This document shows, piece by piece, positions 55,785 through 64,000 of a stretch of 64,000 nt of DNA (within the stretch, counting starts at the first letter, position 1; the number at the start of each line of letters is the position of its first letter). The stretch is from Bacillaceae bacterium IKA-2 (GTDB lineage: Bacteria; Bacillota; Bacilli; Bacillales; Anaerobacillaceae). The notes below the pieces were generated by a model. The model was given only the letters and a program-made list of their open reading frames with translations. It did no database searches and was not told where the DNA came from. The stretch spans positions 124,001-188,000 of the forward strand of contig CP134492.1 of assembly GCA_031761875.1 (NCBI GenBank), written 5' to 3'. The translations under genes were made by a program, and so were the position numbers.

Positions 55785-56081
55785 TTACGAAGCTCCTGCT
55801 TCTTCATACTCAACAACTTCTTCAATATCTCCAGCCTTTTCATATTCAGTAAGTACTGCTCCCTGAATCTTCTCTCTTGTATGAGAAGAAATAGGATGTG
55901 CGATGTCTCTGAATTCACCATCTGGAGTTCTCTTACTAGGCATTGCTACAAACATTCCATTATTACCATCAATTACACGGATGTCATGGACAACAAATTC
56001 ATGATCGATTGTAATGGATGCGATTGCACGCATGCGCCCTTCCGTATTTACACGGCGTAGTCTTACGTCTGTTATTTCCAT
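55785..56081 (-). CDS. spoVG: SpoVG, RNA/DNA-binding regulator
   Basis: 98 residues, one more than B. subtilis SpoVG. The sequence [20 protein letters not shown] then [20 protein letters not shown] and [17 protein letters not shown] is nearly invariant in Bacilli. The ATG at 56081 is chosen, with AAAGGTGGT upstream; an in-frame ATG or GTG at 56093 lies in that site. Monocistronic, with its own promoter and terminator. The role is in sporulation septation and global regulation. Confidence 0.97.
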   Translation of the reverse strand: MEITDVRLRRVNTEGRMRAIASITIDHEFVVHDIRVIDGNNGMFVAMPSKRTPDGEFRDIAHPISSHTREKIQGAVLTEYEKAGDIEEVVEYEEAGAS

Positions 56082-56131
56082 TTCTGCCACCACCTTTTCT
56101 CATTGATGAATAAATCTTTTGATATGGATAT

Positions 56132-56158
56132 AAATTCAACGCTAAAAGCTGAAATCCT
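56132..56158 (-). promoter_or_regulatory. Sigma-H promoter of spoVG with AT-rich upstream box
   Basis: Minus strand: AGGATTT at 56152-56158 and GAATTT at 56132-56137, closely matching the sigma-H pattern AGGAWWT / GAATWW and the B. subtilis spoVG promoter (AGGATTTCAG...GGAATTGATA). Immediately upstream, 56160-56225 is almost pure A/T, as in the AT-box known to stimulate spoVG and to be bound by AbrB. Confidence 0.85.
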
Positions 56159-56235
56159 TTTTAAATTAGAAAAAAAATCCAAAAATAATAAAATTTTTTT
56201 TAGATTTTTTACATATAGTTCACATAATGTTCATA

Positions 56236-56268
56236 AAAAAAAGGCAGATTAGCAAATCTGTCTTTTTT
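56236..56268 (-). terminator. Terminator after ridA
   Basis: Minus strand: AGACAGATT pairs with AATCTGCCT around a 4-base loop and is followed by eight T. Confidence 0.92.
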
Positions 56269-56274
56269 GCAATA

Positions 56275-56649
56275 CTATTTAATTAATGCAATGACTTCAA
56301 TCTCAACTAAAACGTCTTTCGGTAATCTTGCTACCTCAACACATGATCTTGCAGGTTTATGACTAGAAAAATAGCTCTCATAGACCTCATTAATTAGTGG
56401 AAAATCATTCATATCCTTAATAAATACAGTTGTTTTTACAACGTTCTCTAAAGAAGTGCCTGCTTCCTTAAGAACAGCCGCAACATTTTTCAATACCTGA
56501 TCGGTTTGCTCTTGAACATTACCTTGAATTAACTCGCCATTTGGCTTTAGCGGAATTTGTCCAGAGCTATAAAACATATTATTAACAATGATACCTTGTG
56601 AATACGGACCTATTGCCGCTGGTGCTTCATTTGTTTGCACAATTTTCAA
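56275..56649 (-). CDS. ridA: RidA, enamine/imine deaminase (YabJ)
   Basis: 124 residues. Hydrolyses reactive 2-aminoacrylate formed by PLP enzymes. The signature [21 protein letters not shown] and the C-terminal arginine in [20 protein letters not shown] are present. Start is TTG at 56649. It lies directly after purR as in B. subtilis, where YabJ is needed for normal PurR repression. Confidence 0.96.
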   Translation of the reverse strand: MKIVQTNEAPAAIGPYSQGIIVNNMFYSSGQIPLKPNGELIQGNVQEQTDQVLKNVAAVLKEAGTSLENVVKTTVFIKDMNDFPLINEVYESYFSSHKPARSCVEVARLPKDVLVEIEVIALIK

Positions 56650-56675
56650 GTTAATCCACTCACCTCAAATTTATT

Positions 56676-57512
56676 TTAACCATTTTCTTTTAATTTTTCA
56701 AAAAAGTTTCCGATTTCGACCTTTACGATCTTTTCTTTTGTATTCACTTCTGACAAACGAGTCATAGATATATACTGATCAACTATTCTTTCTTCTACAT
56801 GATCAGCCTCTACTAACACTCCTGTACCAACAACATGGGATTGAAATTCATCAACTAAGTTAATCATTCCCCTAATTGTTCCACCAGCTTTCATAAAATC
56901 ATCAATAATTAGTACATTTGAGCCTTCCTTCAAACTTCTCTTCGCTAAAGACATCGTCTGAATTCGTTTTGTAGAACCTGACACATAATTAATGCTAACC
57001 AGCGATCCTTCTGTAATTCGGTGTTCATGTCTAACGATGCAAACAGGGACATTCAAATAAGTTGCTACTGCATAAGCAAGAGGAATACCCTTTGTTGCCA
57101 TGGTCATAATCACATCAACTTTTTTATTAGCAAACATCGTCGCAAAATAGCGCCCAATTTCCGTCATCAGTTTCGGATTACCAATGATATCCATCATATA
57201 TAAATAGCCACCAGGCAATACTCGATTCGAGTCCTCAAGCTTTAAACAAAGTTCATTTAAAAAGGTTCTAATTTCCTCTTTATTGGCAGTTGGAATATAT
57301 TTCACTCCACCACTTGCCCCCGCAACCGTTTGTAAAATTCCAACCTCTTGGTCTTCAAACATTTCTTTTATTATGCTTAAGTCTTCACTAATCGAGGATT
57401 TAGCAGAAGCATAGCGATCAGCAAAATATGCTAACGGTACTAAGTTATGAGGATTATGTATTAAGTAATTTGTCATGTCTACTAAACGACCGCTTCTGCG
57501 AAACTTCTTCAT
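56676..57512 (-). CDS. purR: PurR, purine repressor
   Basis: 278 residues. An N-terminal winged helix (KKFRRSGRLVDMTNYLIHNP) joins a phosphoribosyltransferase-like effector domain with the PRPP-binding motif VLIIDDFMKAGGTIRGMINL. It represses purine genes when PRPP is low. The ATG at 57512 follows GGAGG. I did not find a clear PurBox upstream. Confidence 0.96.
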   Translation of the reverse strand: MKKFRRSGRLVDMTNYLIHNPHNLVPLAYFADRYASAKSSISEDLSIIKEMFEDQEVGILQTVAGASGGVKYIPTANKEEIRTFLNELCLKLEDSNRVLPGGYLYMMDIIGNPKLMTEIGRYFATMFANKKVDVIMTMATKGIPLAYAVATYLNVPVCIVRHEHRITEGSLVSINYVSGSTKRIQTMSLAKRSLKEGSNVLIIDDFMKAGGTIRGMINLVDEFQSHVVGTGVLVEADHVEERIVDQYISMTRLSEVNTKEKIVKVEIGNFFEKLKENG

Positions 57513-57570
57513 AACTACCTCCAAAAATCCGAATATTTATGGCTAATTGTACACTTTCATACGGATTTTA

Positions 57571-58434
57571 TCAATAGTAACGTTCTCCCATTAAGCGAAC
57601 TGCATGTACATCATCACAAAATCCCCTTAGACCATTATAGATCCGCAGCATTCTTGATTCGTGTTTCACAAGCCCAAACACCGTCGGTCCACTTCCACTC
57701 ATCAAGACACCGTCAGCTCCAAAACGAATCATCTGTTCTTTAATTCGGGATACTTCAGGGTAAAGATTAAATGTAACTGTTTCTAGTACGTTTCCAAGGT
57801 TTTCACAAATCATTGGGTAATTACGTTGTTCAATTGCTGAAGTCATTTGCTTAATACTGGGATGGGAAAGATCGTTTAGCTTTAAATTCCGATAAATTTC
57901 TCCCGTGGAAACACCCATTTTCGGTTTAGCCAAAATAACCCAACAAGGTGGTGGTGCACTAATGTGTCGGATCTTCTCACCCCTACCTGTGGCTAAAGCT
58001 GTTCCACCATAAACACAAAAGGAAACGTCCGAACCAATTTCAGCTCCTAAAATTGCTAACTCATCAATGGTCAAGTTCAAATCCCAAAGTTGATTAAGCC
58101 CTCTTAAAGTAGCAGCAGCATCACTACTCCCGCCAGCAAGACCTGCGGAAACAGGGATATTTTTCTGGATATAAATTTCAACACCCAAGTTTACTTTAAA
58201 ACGTTCTTTTAATAATTGTGCCGCTTGATAAGCAATGTTTCGGCTATCACTAGGAACAAATCCCTCCGAGACTTCAACAGTGATTTTATCCTCTTTTAAA
58301 AGCTTCAATTCAATTCGATCCGCTAAATCAACTGTTGTCATAATCATCTCGACTTCATGGAATCCATCTTCTCTTTTACTAAGGACATCAAGAGATAAAT
58401 TGATTTTCGCCGGGGCTTTTATACAAATTTTCAC
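57571..58434 (-). CDS. ispE: IspE, CDP-methylerythritol kinase
   Basis: GHMP kinase of the MEP isoprenoid pathway; 287 residues. The ATP loop is [20 protein letters not shown], with [14 protein letters not shown] near the C-terminus. The GTG at 58434 gives [17 protein letters not shown], matching the Bacillus start. A GTG at 58443 lies too close to the AAGGTG site. A 330-base gap separates it from sspF. Confidence 0.96.
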   Translation of the reverse strand: MKICIKAPAKINLSLDVLSKREDGFHEVEMIMTTVDLADRIELKLLKEDKITVEVSEGFVPSDSRNIAYQAAQLLKERFKVNLGVEIYIQKNIPVSAGLAGGSSDAAATLRGLNQLWDLNLTIDELAILGAEIGSDVSFCVYGGTALATGRGEKIRHISAPPPCWVILAKPKMGVSTGEIYRNLKLNDLSHPSIKQMTSAIEQRNYPMICENLGNVLETVTFNLYPEVSRIKEQMIRFGADGVLMSGSGPTVFGLVKHESRMLRIYNGLRGFCDDVHAVRLMGERYY

Positions 58435-58443
58435 TTTCTTCAC

Positions 58444-58771
58444 CTTCTATCATCTTCCATATGCTTACGCTATTTTATCACTTGTTGTCGATTGATACCA
58501 CATTATTTGATATGATTACTCGACCAATATTTCAAATATTGCGTGATCTGCTAATTTTATAATGATAACCGAATCTATATAAGTATAAACTAATTGAACT
58601 TCTTCTAAGTGAACCAGAAAAAAACTGACTATTATTGAGCATCAAGAGCTCAAGTAATGTCAGCTTGTCGTAACAAAGTAGTAATGCTTGTTCAAAAACA
58701 AAGATAATCAGAGCCTAAAAAGTGATTCGACAGCTAGGATTACCAGACTTTTTGACAATCCTCTAGTAGTG
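58444..58771. other. Gap between sspF and ispE
   Basis: AT-rich, with a palindromic element at 58689-58757 next to sspF and a small hairpin TTGAGC/GCTCAA (58635-58653) followed on the minus strand by a run of T. No gene or clear ispE promoter was identified. Confidence 0.6.
58689..58757. repeat. Palindromic element (TGTTCAAAAA type), copy 2
   Basis: Ends TGTTCAAAAA and CTTTTTGACA, inner strings ATCAGAG and GATTACCAGACTTTTTGA. It lies 15 bases past the sspF stop, the same relation that copy 1 has to prs. Confidence 0.75.
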
Positions 58772-58954
58772 TTACTTTTTTCGCTCGCTTACAATTTGTT
58801 GTTCAGCCATTTCAATTGCTCGCTTGATCATATTTCCAGCATCACGGGAACCAATTCCACCCCAGCCTTCTTTTTGAACAGTATCGTAAAACCCAAGTTC
58901 CTTAGCAAGTTCTTCTTTTAGTTGGTGAGACATTATCCCTCGTCTTTTTGACAC
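58772..58954 (-). CDS. sspF: SspF, alpha/beta-type small acid-soluble spore protein
   Basis: 60 residues. The family core [20 protein letters not shown] and [20 protein letters not shown] is present. It coats and protects spore DNA in the forespore. The GTG at 58954 is chosen: AAGGAG is 9 bases upstream and the product starts MSKRRGIMS, like B. subtilis MGRRRGVMS. A TTG at 58963 touches the ribosome-binding site. Confidence 0.96.
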   Translation of the reverse strand: MSKRRGIMSHQLKEELAKELGFYDTVQKEGWGGIGSRDAGNMIKRAIEMAEQQIVSERKK

Positions 58955-59043
58955 TAAAAACAACTCCTTTTGACTTGTTACGACTGTATTAGTATGTCAT
59001 TTATTAATAAACTTATTAATCCTTTAGTTAAAAAATAATACCC

Positions 59044-59073
59044 AAAAAAAAGCCAAGCGTTTAAATCACGCCT
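59044..59073 (-). terminator. Weak terminator-like hairpin before sspF
   Basis: Minus strand: AGGCGT and ACGCTT pair (one G-U), followed by GGC and eight T. It could end the veg transcript beyond the inverted-repeat unit. Confidence 0.5.
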
Positions 59074-59098
59074 AACTATTACTAAATTTTAAACCTAA

Positions 59099-59230
59099 AA
59101 AAAGAGGTATGCTCATATTATTGTAGATCAGGCACCTCCCTTAAAAAGCATTATTTAATGTTATTAAACACATCAATTTACAATACTTTTCTAGGGAGAA
59201 GTCAGACCCAATATGAGTACACCTCTTTTT
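59099..59230. repeat. 132-bp inverted-repeat unit (MITE-like) between veg and sspF
   Basis: 21-base ends: 59099-59119 (AAAAAGAGGTATGCTCATAT and one more T) and its inverted partner at 59210-59230, with two differences that still allow G-U pairing. Inside, GTCTGACTTCTCCC and GGGAGGTGCCTGAT continue the symmetry imperfectly. No reading frame. It starts 10 bases past the veg stop. Confidence 0.8.
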
Positions 59231-59239
59231 CACCAAAAA

Positions 59240-59506
59240 CTATTCCACTTCAACAGCAACAGTATCTTCCTCACCACAAACAGTTAATTGAACCGTTTCT
59301 GTGAGTACATCTGCATAGCTATATGATACTCTTTCGAAGGCATTTAGATCTTCATCAAGTTTAATAATGAATACGGCCGGGTATGTTTCTTCAAGAAAAC
59401 CAGAACGTTCAATGGTCTTCCGACGTCCACCGTTCGCCTTTATTGTAATCCGTTTTCCAATGTTCGCGTCTAACGTCCGCTTAATGTCAACTAACGTTTT
59501 GCCCAT
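59240..59506 (-). CDS. veg: Veg protein
   Basis: 88 residues, close to the 86 of B. subtilis Veg. [40 protein letters not shown] and [18 protein letters not shown] are highly conserved. In B. subtilis it stimulates biofilm genes through SinR. The ATG at 59506 follows GAGGTGG. It has two strong promoters. Confidence 0.97.
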   Translation of the reverse strand: MGKTLVDIKRTLDANIGKRITIKANGGRRKTIERSGFLEETYPAVFIIKLDEDLNAFERVSYSYADVLTETVQLTVCGEEDTVAVEVE

Positions 59507-59531
59507 TATTGAAACCACCTCACTTAGTTAA

Positions 59532-59561
59532 AGTGTAACACATTGGCTTAAAAAAAGTCAA
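59532..59561 (-). promoter_or_regulatory. Promoter P2 of veg
   Basis: Minus strand: TTGACT at 59556-59561, 18-base spacer, TACACT at 59532-59537, about 25 bases before the veg ATG. Confidence 0.7.
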
Positions 59562-59572
59562 GCAAATGATAA

Positions 59573-59602
59573 ATTATAGCAATTAAACAATTTGTTTGTC
59601 AA
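59573..59602 (-). promoter_or_regulatory. Promoter P1 of veg
   Basis: Minus strand: TTGACA at 59597-59602, 18-base spacer, TATAAT at 59573-59578. Both boxes are full consensus, as expected for veg, one of the strongest sigma-A promoters in B. subtilis. Confidence 0.88.
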
Positions 59603-59764
59603 TACTATTTACTCGAAATTTTTGACTTTTTTCTCACATTTGTTATTATGGCTAAAAATTAGAATTTTATGTAAATAGAATCATTATCGCACGTGGTAAA
59701 TCTCATATCTAAATTAAATGAGTTTGAAGGAAGCATGCGTCGCGAAGCTTTGTTCAAATAGGAG

Positions 59765-59796
59765 AAAAAAATGAAGGAGCTTCAACGCTCCTTCAT
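59765..59796 (-). terminator. Terminator overlapping the end of yabG
   Basis: ATGAAGGAGC pairs perfectly with GCTCCTTCAT around a 6-base loop and is followed by seven T. The last codons of yabG and its stop codon form the 5' arm and loop. Confidence 0.92.
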
Positions 59797-60678
59797 TTTG
59801 TCAGTATAATGATCATCATGATTGTCTATCCCTGGCATTCCTCTTCTTAATAAACCCTTTGTTTCAATTCCACCTAAGCCCTTTTCACCTGTTAGTGTGT
59901 TTTTCAACACATCCCAGATACCTACACTGTCCATAAACGGTGTTAAACTAATCTTCGCTGCAATGTACACAGGATCAAGGGCATGGATGTTTATCCGGAG
60001 CGGAGAGCTAGCAAAATTTGCCCCAGCTCTAATTAAAGTTTCAAAATACGATTGGCAGGCTCCTGCAAAAATAACTAAATGATCGATATGGGGCTCATAC
60101 TTTCTAGCCTCTCTAACCGTTTCTGCAAAATACTTCGTATTTCGATAAGATTTCACTTCATCTGGCGCCCCTTTACTTCTGATGTAGGCATCATGCCCAG
60201 TAATGACCAATACGTCTGGTCTTACCATCTCTAGTAATGAAGTTATTTGTAGAGGCATTTCTTTTTCTGGCATATGGACACCATATATCGGAACACCTAA
60301 TTTTTCATATAAGTCTGTACACTTCTTTAAATAATGCGAGTCACCGTCAATGTGCAAAATTCTTCCTGGCAATTCAAAAAAAGAACAATCTGTGCTATAT
60401 CCCGCTGTTATTTCATACTCACTTCTTTGATTTAATAAACGTCTATCTTGTCTAAAAAGCCGATAACAATTTGCTTGTTTTTGTTTTTCGGCGACAGATC
60501 GCGACTTTTTTTCATTAGAATCGATTAGTACAAGGTCAGCTAACGGGGCATCGGCAATCAATCGCATTTCTTCCCCTACAATGATCGCACTACTTTGATA
60601 TTCTATTTTTGAAATACGAAATAGAATATCGTATTGATAAGATTTTCGGACAACTATATCACCAACCTTAAATTTCAT
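59782..60678 (-). CDS. yabG: YabG, spore coat protease
   Basis: 298 residues. A cysteine-type protease that trims coat proteins such as SpoIVA and SafA in B. subtilis. The N-terminal part (KFKVGDIVVRKSYQYDILFR) and the peptidase core with RILHIDGDSHYLKKC, PDVLVITGHDAYI and LVIFAGACQSYFETLIRAG are family features. Likely catalytic residues are the His of TGHDAY and the Cys of GACQSY. The ATG at 60678 follows GAGGAGG; a GTG at 60684 is in that site. Expression by sigma-K is expected, but I cannot prove it here. Confidence 0.95.
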   Translation of the reverse strand: MKFKVGDIVVRKSYQYDILFRISKIEYQSSAIIVGEEMRLIADAPLADLVLIDSNEKKSRSVAEKQKQANCYRLFRQDRRLLNQRSEYEITAGYSTDCSFFELPGRILHIDGDSHYLKKCTDLYEKLGVPIYGVHMPEKEMPLQITSLLEMVRPDVLVITGHDAYIRSKGAPDEVKSYRNTKYFAETVREARKYEPHIDHLVIFAGACQSYFETLIRAGANFASSPLRINIHALDPVYIAAKISLTPFMDSVGIWDVLKNTLTGEKGLGGIETKGLLRRGMPGIDNHDDHYTDKMKER

Positions 60679-60789
60679 CCACACTCCTCCTCATTGTCTA
60701 GCCTATGAGGAAGGAGTTCATTAAGTGAATACTACTTAGCTGCACTCATCCATAGAAATGAGTGGCGATAAGAAGATCGGCTAGCTTGA

Positions 60790-62242
<1,453 letters not shown>

Positions 62243-62255
62243 AAATCCCCCAATT

Positions 62256-62399
62256 GAGTGAAATTCACAATACCAATAAAATAGTCACATCAAGCTATAT
62301 CTAGTAACTTGAATCAGTAGCGAGTTAGCTTGTAACTTTAAGCAATAACAAGTTCCCTAGTGTACCTAGTAGAGTCGAATAAATATTAGCAAATTCATT
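62256..62399 (+). repeat. Palindromic intergenic element (TGAATTTCAT type), copy 3
   Basis: Ends AGTGAAATTCACAATACC and ATTAGCAAATTCATT are imperfectly inverted. It carries CACATCAAG and CTAGTGTACCTAGTAG like copy 1, plus about 50 extra central bases with their own pairing (AAGTTAC...GTAACTT type). Confidence 0.65.
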
Positions 62400-62463
62400 A
62401 AATTTTTTTCTTCATAAATGAAACCTTCTCTTAGTATATAGCGTCTAATAATTTGAAACAAGA

Positions 62464-62489
62464 AAGAGGCTGACTAAAGCCAGCCTCTT
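62464..62489 (-). terminator. Terminator after yabE
   Basis: AAGAGGCTG pairs with CAGCCTCTT and is followed by a T-rich stretch on the minus strand, about 9 bases past the stop. Confidence 0.88.
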
Positions 62490-62497
62490 CTCATTAC

Positions 62498-63778
62498 TTA
62501 TTTTACAATTCGTACTTGAACGTTTTTGCGACCCCATCTAAGAGCATCACTACGCTCTGCCATAAAAATATCAATTTTATTATTGACAATTGCTCCGCCA
62601 GTGTCAGCAGCTTTATACTGACCCATAATAGTGCCATTGTACCTTACTTCAACAATTGAGCCTAATGGAATAACATTTGGATCAACGGCAACCACTCTTT
62701 GATTCGGGTTTTCAATTAAATTTATCCCTGTTCTCGTTATTCCTGAACAACCGTTACAGTAGGCCGTGTAAGCTGTTGACGTAAATGATCGCCATTCTCC
62801 AGATGCACTCACTGTAGATGGTGCACTCTTTGCGGGTTCGCTCTTTGCAGGTGTACTCTTTGCAGGTTCGCTCTTTGCAGGTGCGACACTACGAGAAACA
62901 GTTGGTGTCGGTTGTTTTGTACCAACCGCGACAATACGGTCTTTACTATCTGAAACTAATTCAGTTTTGAGAAGTTCTCTTGATACTTCATCGCCATTTT
63001 CATAAATTACTTGATAATGCTTAGCAACCTTACCTTTTTGACCTTGCTGAACTTCTTGTTCAGTTCCACTAGTAAGTGAGTTATCATTTTTCGTTACTGT
63101 GGCAAAGTTTGTTGCTTCTTCAACAACATCGGTGACTTTTTCTACTCTGATGACATTGATATCTGTATTCGCTTTAACAATTTTCTCATTTGTCGGCTCT
63201 ACTCTATCAAGTTCTCCGAGAATGACTTTTTCACGCGCTAAAAAGTCAGCGACCGTTGTCGAAACCGTCCATACTTCTTTTTCTATATTATCGCTAAGTA
63301 ATGTGACAGCAAAAGCAGACTCAAACGTTATTTGCATATCCTCAACAAGCGCAGAATCTAAACTTGGTGTTATTTCATCGTATTCTCTTATTTCCAAGTT
63401 TAATTCTTCGAGGAAATCCTCTACCGTATTAGCCGTGGTCCAAGCCGGTCCCTTTTCGCCATCTTTTGTAAAAAAGACTAATTGCGCTGATAACCACTCA
63501 ACACTGAGATTGTCTGTTAACTTACTATCTAACGACGGTTCAATGTAATCATGTTCTCCTACTACTATATTATTCTCTAACATTAGCTCATCTACTGTTT
63601 TGGCATGAGTTTTCTGGGATCTTTCTTCCCCTTCTATTACCAGTGTAACTGATGTTTTTGTTAGCTCATAAGCCATAAAACTACCAACACCTACTAGTAA
63701 TATCATACTAAGGATGAACACGATTGTCTTTTTTCCCACTAAAGCATCAGAAAAAAGTTTTTTCATGTTTTGTAACAT
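62498..63778 (-). CDS. yabE: YabE, secreted/anchored 3D-domain cell-wall protein
   Basis: 426 residues. A basic start and one membrane segment at about 17-37 (TIVFILSMILLVGVGSFMAY) act as signal or anchor. Three DUF348 repeats follow (residues about 43-215, each with a TVDELM/TVEDFL/TVADFL-type motif), then a G5 domain, a proline/lysine/serine linker of repeated PAKSEPAKSTPAK, and a C-terminal 3D domain with its three aspartates (VAVDPNVIPLG, AADTGGAI, KIDIFM). RpfB-like lytic transglycosylase activity is the family expectation. The ATG at 63778 follows GGGGGAG. It has its own promoter and Spo0A-box-like sites upstream. Confidence 0.95.
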   Translation of the reverse strand: MLQNMKKLFSDALVGKKTIVFILSMILLVGVGSFMAYELTKTSVTLVIEGEERSQKTHAKTVDELMLENNIVVGEHDYIEPSLDSKLTDNLSVEWLSAQLVFFTKDGEKGPAWTTANTVEDFLEELNLEIREYDEITPSLDSALVEDMQITFESAFAVTLLSDNIEKEVWTVSTTVADFLAREKVILGELDRVEPTNEKIVKANTDINVIRVEKVTDVVEEATNFATVTKNDNSLTSGTEQEVQQGQKGKVAKHYQVIYENGDEVSRELLKTELVSDSKDRIVAVGTKQPTPTVSRSVAPAKSEPAKSTPAKSEPAKSAPSTVSASGEWRSFTSTAYTAYCNGCSGITRTGINLIENPNQRVVAVDPNVIPLGSIVEVRYNGTIMGQYKAADTGGAIVNNKIDIFMAERSDALRWGRKNVQVRIVK

Positions 63779-63807
63779 AGATATAAACTCCCCCTTCTAA
63801 CGACCGA

Positions 63808-63836
63808 ATTATAAACGTCTATGCTCATCTTGTCAA
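63808..63836 (-). promoter_or_regulatory. Sigma-A promoter of yabE
   Basis: Minus strand: TTGACA at 63831-63836, 17-base spacer, TATAAT at 63808-63813. Full consensus, about 30 bases before the yabE ATG. Confidence 0.9.
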
Positions 63837-63908
63837 TGTAAATAATTCCCTCCTTTGTATATTAGGTAATATTATCCCTGCAATTCATGAAAAAAGAAAC
63901 AAAAACAG

Positions 63909-63916
63909 TTCGACAA
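63909..63916 (-). promoter_or_regulatory. Candidate Spo0A box upstream of yabE (proximal)
   Basis: The plus strand reads TTCGACAA, an exact match to the reverse of the TTGTCGAA consensus, about 75 bases upstream of the yabE -35 box. Confidence 0.5.
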
Positions 63917-63989
63917 GACTAGCATATGTGGTCGGTCATCTTTGTAGAACTAAAGAAAAGAAAGTTCTTTTAGACAAGGTCTTATAATT

Positions 63990-63997
63990 TTCGACAA
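63990..63997 (-). promoter_or_regulatory. Candidate Spo0A box upstream of yabE (distal)
   Basis: The plus strand TTCGACAA inside TTTTCGACAAAAT is an exact match to the extended consensus ATTTTGTCGAAAA on the minus strand. It lies at the window edge, about 155 bases from the promoter. Confidence 0.5.
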
Positions 63998-64000
63998 AAT

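Noticed and set aside
60699-60725. Sigma-K-like -10 (CATAGGCTA) upstream of yabG
   Set aside because: Transcription from it would start inside the yabG ribosome-binding site, leaving no leader, so I do not claim it although yabG is a sigma-K gene in B. subtilis.

Overview
The window is a low-GC Firmicutes chromosome segment, almost certainly from a spore-forming member of the Bacillaceae. Every protein-coding gene I can support lies on the minus strand. Read right to left, the order is that of the Bacillus subtilis origin-proximal region: yabE, rnmV, rsmA, yabG, veg, sspF, ispE, purR, ridA, spoVG, glmU, prs, ctc, pth, fin, mfd, spoVT, yabM, yabN, rqcP, yabP, yabQ, divIC, yabR, spoIIE, yabS, yabT, tilS, hpt, ftsH, coaX, hslO, cysK, pabB, pabA, pabC, folP, folB, folK, yazB, dusB, lysS, two rRNA operons, ctsR, mcsA, mcsB, clpC, radA and disA. 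SpoIIE, SpoVT, SpoVG, YabP, YabQ, SspF, Fin and YabG, together with Spo0A-box, sigma-H and sigma-B type promoters, point to a Bacillus-type endospore former. I cannot name the species.

Layout from left to right. 1-6.9 kb holds the start of disA, radA, and the CtsR-controlled protein quality-control operon ctsR-mcsA-mcsB-clpC. Just before it is a small unrecognised reading frame with a strong ribosome-binding site. 7.0-19.8 kb holds two complete 16S-23S-5S units separated by nine tRNA genes (Val-Thr-Lys-Leu-Gly-Leu-Arg-Pro-Ala), the B. subtilis rrnJ-trnJ-rrnW arrangement. The downstream unit has its own two promoters. This block also carries a 5S remnant, a 43-bp tandem repeat and repeated elements in the 16S-23S spacers. 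20-27.5 kb holds lysS, dusB and the folate/p-aminobenzoate operon. 27.8-33.6 kb holds cysK, hslO, coaX, ftsH and hpt. 33.6-40.5 kb holds tilS, a two-gene ThrE-type (YjjP/YjjB) transporter not found here in B. subtilis, a protein kinase, a VWA protein and spoIIE. 40.8-51.5 kb holds yabR, divIC, the yabPQ cortex genes, ribosome rescue (rqcP), yabN, a flippase, spoVT, mfd and fin. 51.5-64 kb holds translation, nucleotide, cell-wall and isoprenoid genes and ends at the cell-wall protein gene yabE.

The genes are ordinary; the unusual material is between them. At least three families of palindromic intergenic elements recur. The clearest has constant ends (AAAAGCGCAAGCGCCTTGG and GCTAGGCGCTGxAGCTAGAC) and a constant apical loop, while its long stems differ completely in sequence between copies yet stay base-paired. 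It occurs as a tandem array between mfd and fin and as scattered copies elsewhere. Other points are a 132-bp inverted-repeat unit between veg and sspF, an extended CtsR operator array, Spo0A boxes upstream of spoIIE and yabE, and a divergent RadA. No CRISPR array, prophage, intact insertion sequence or defence system was seen.
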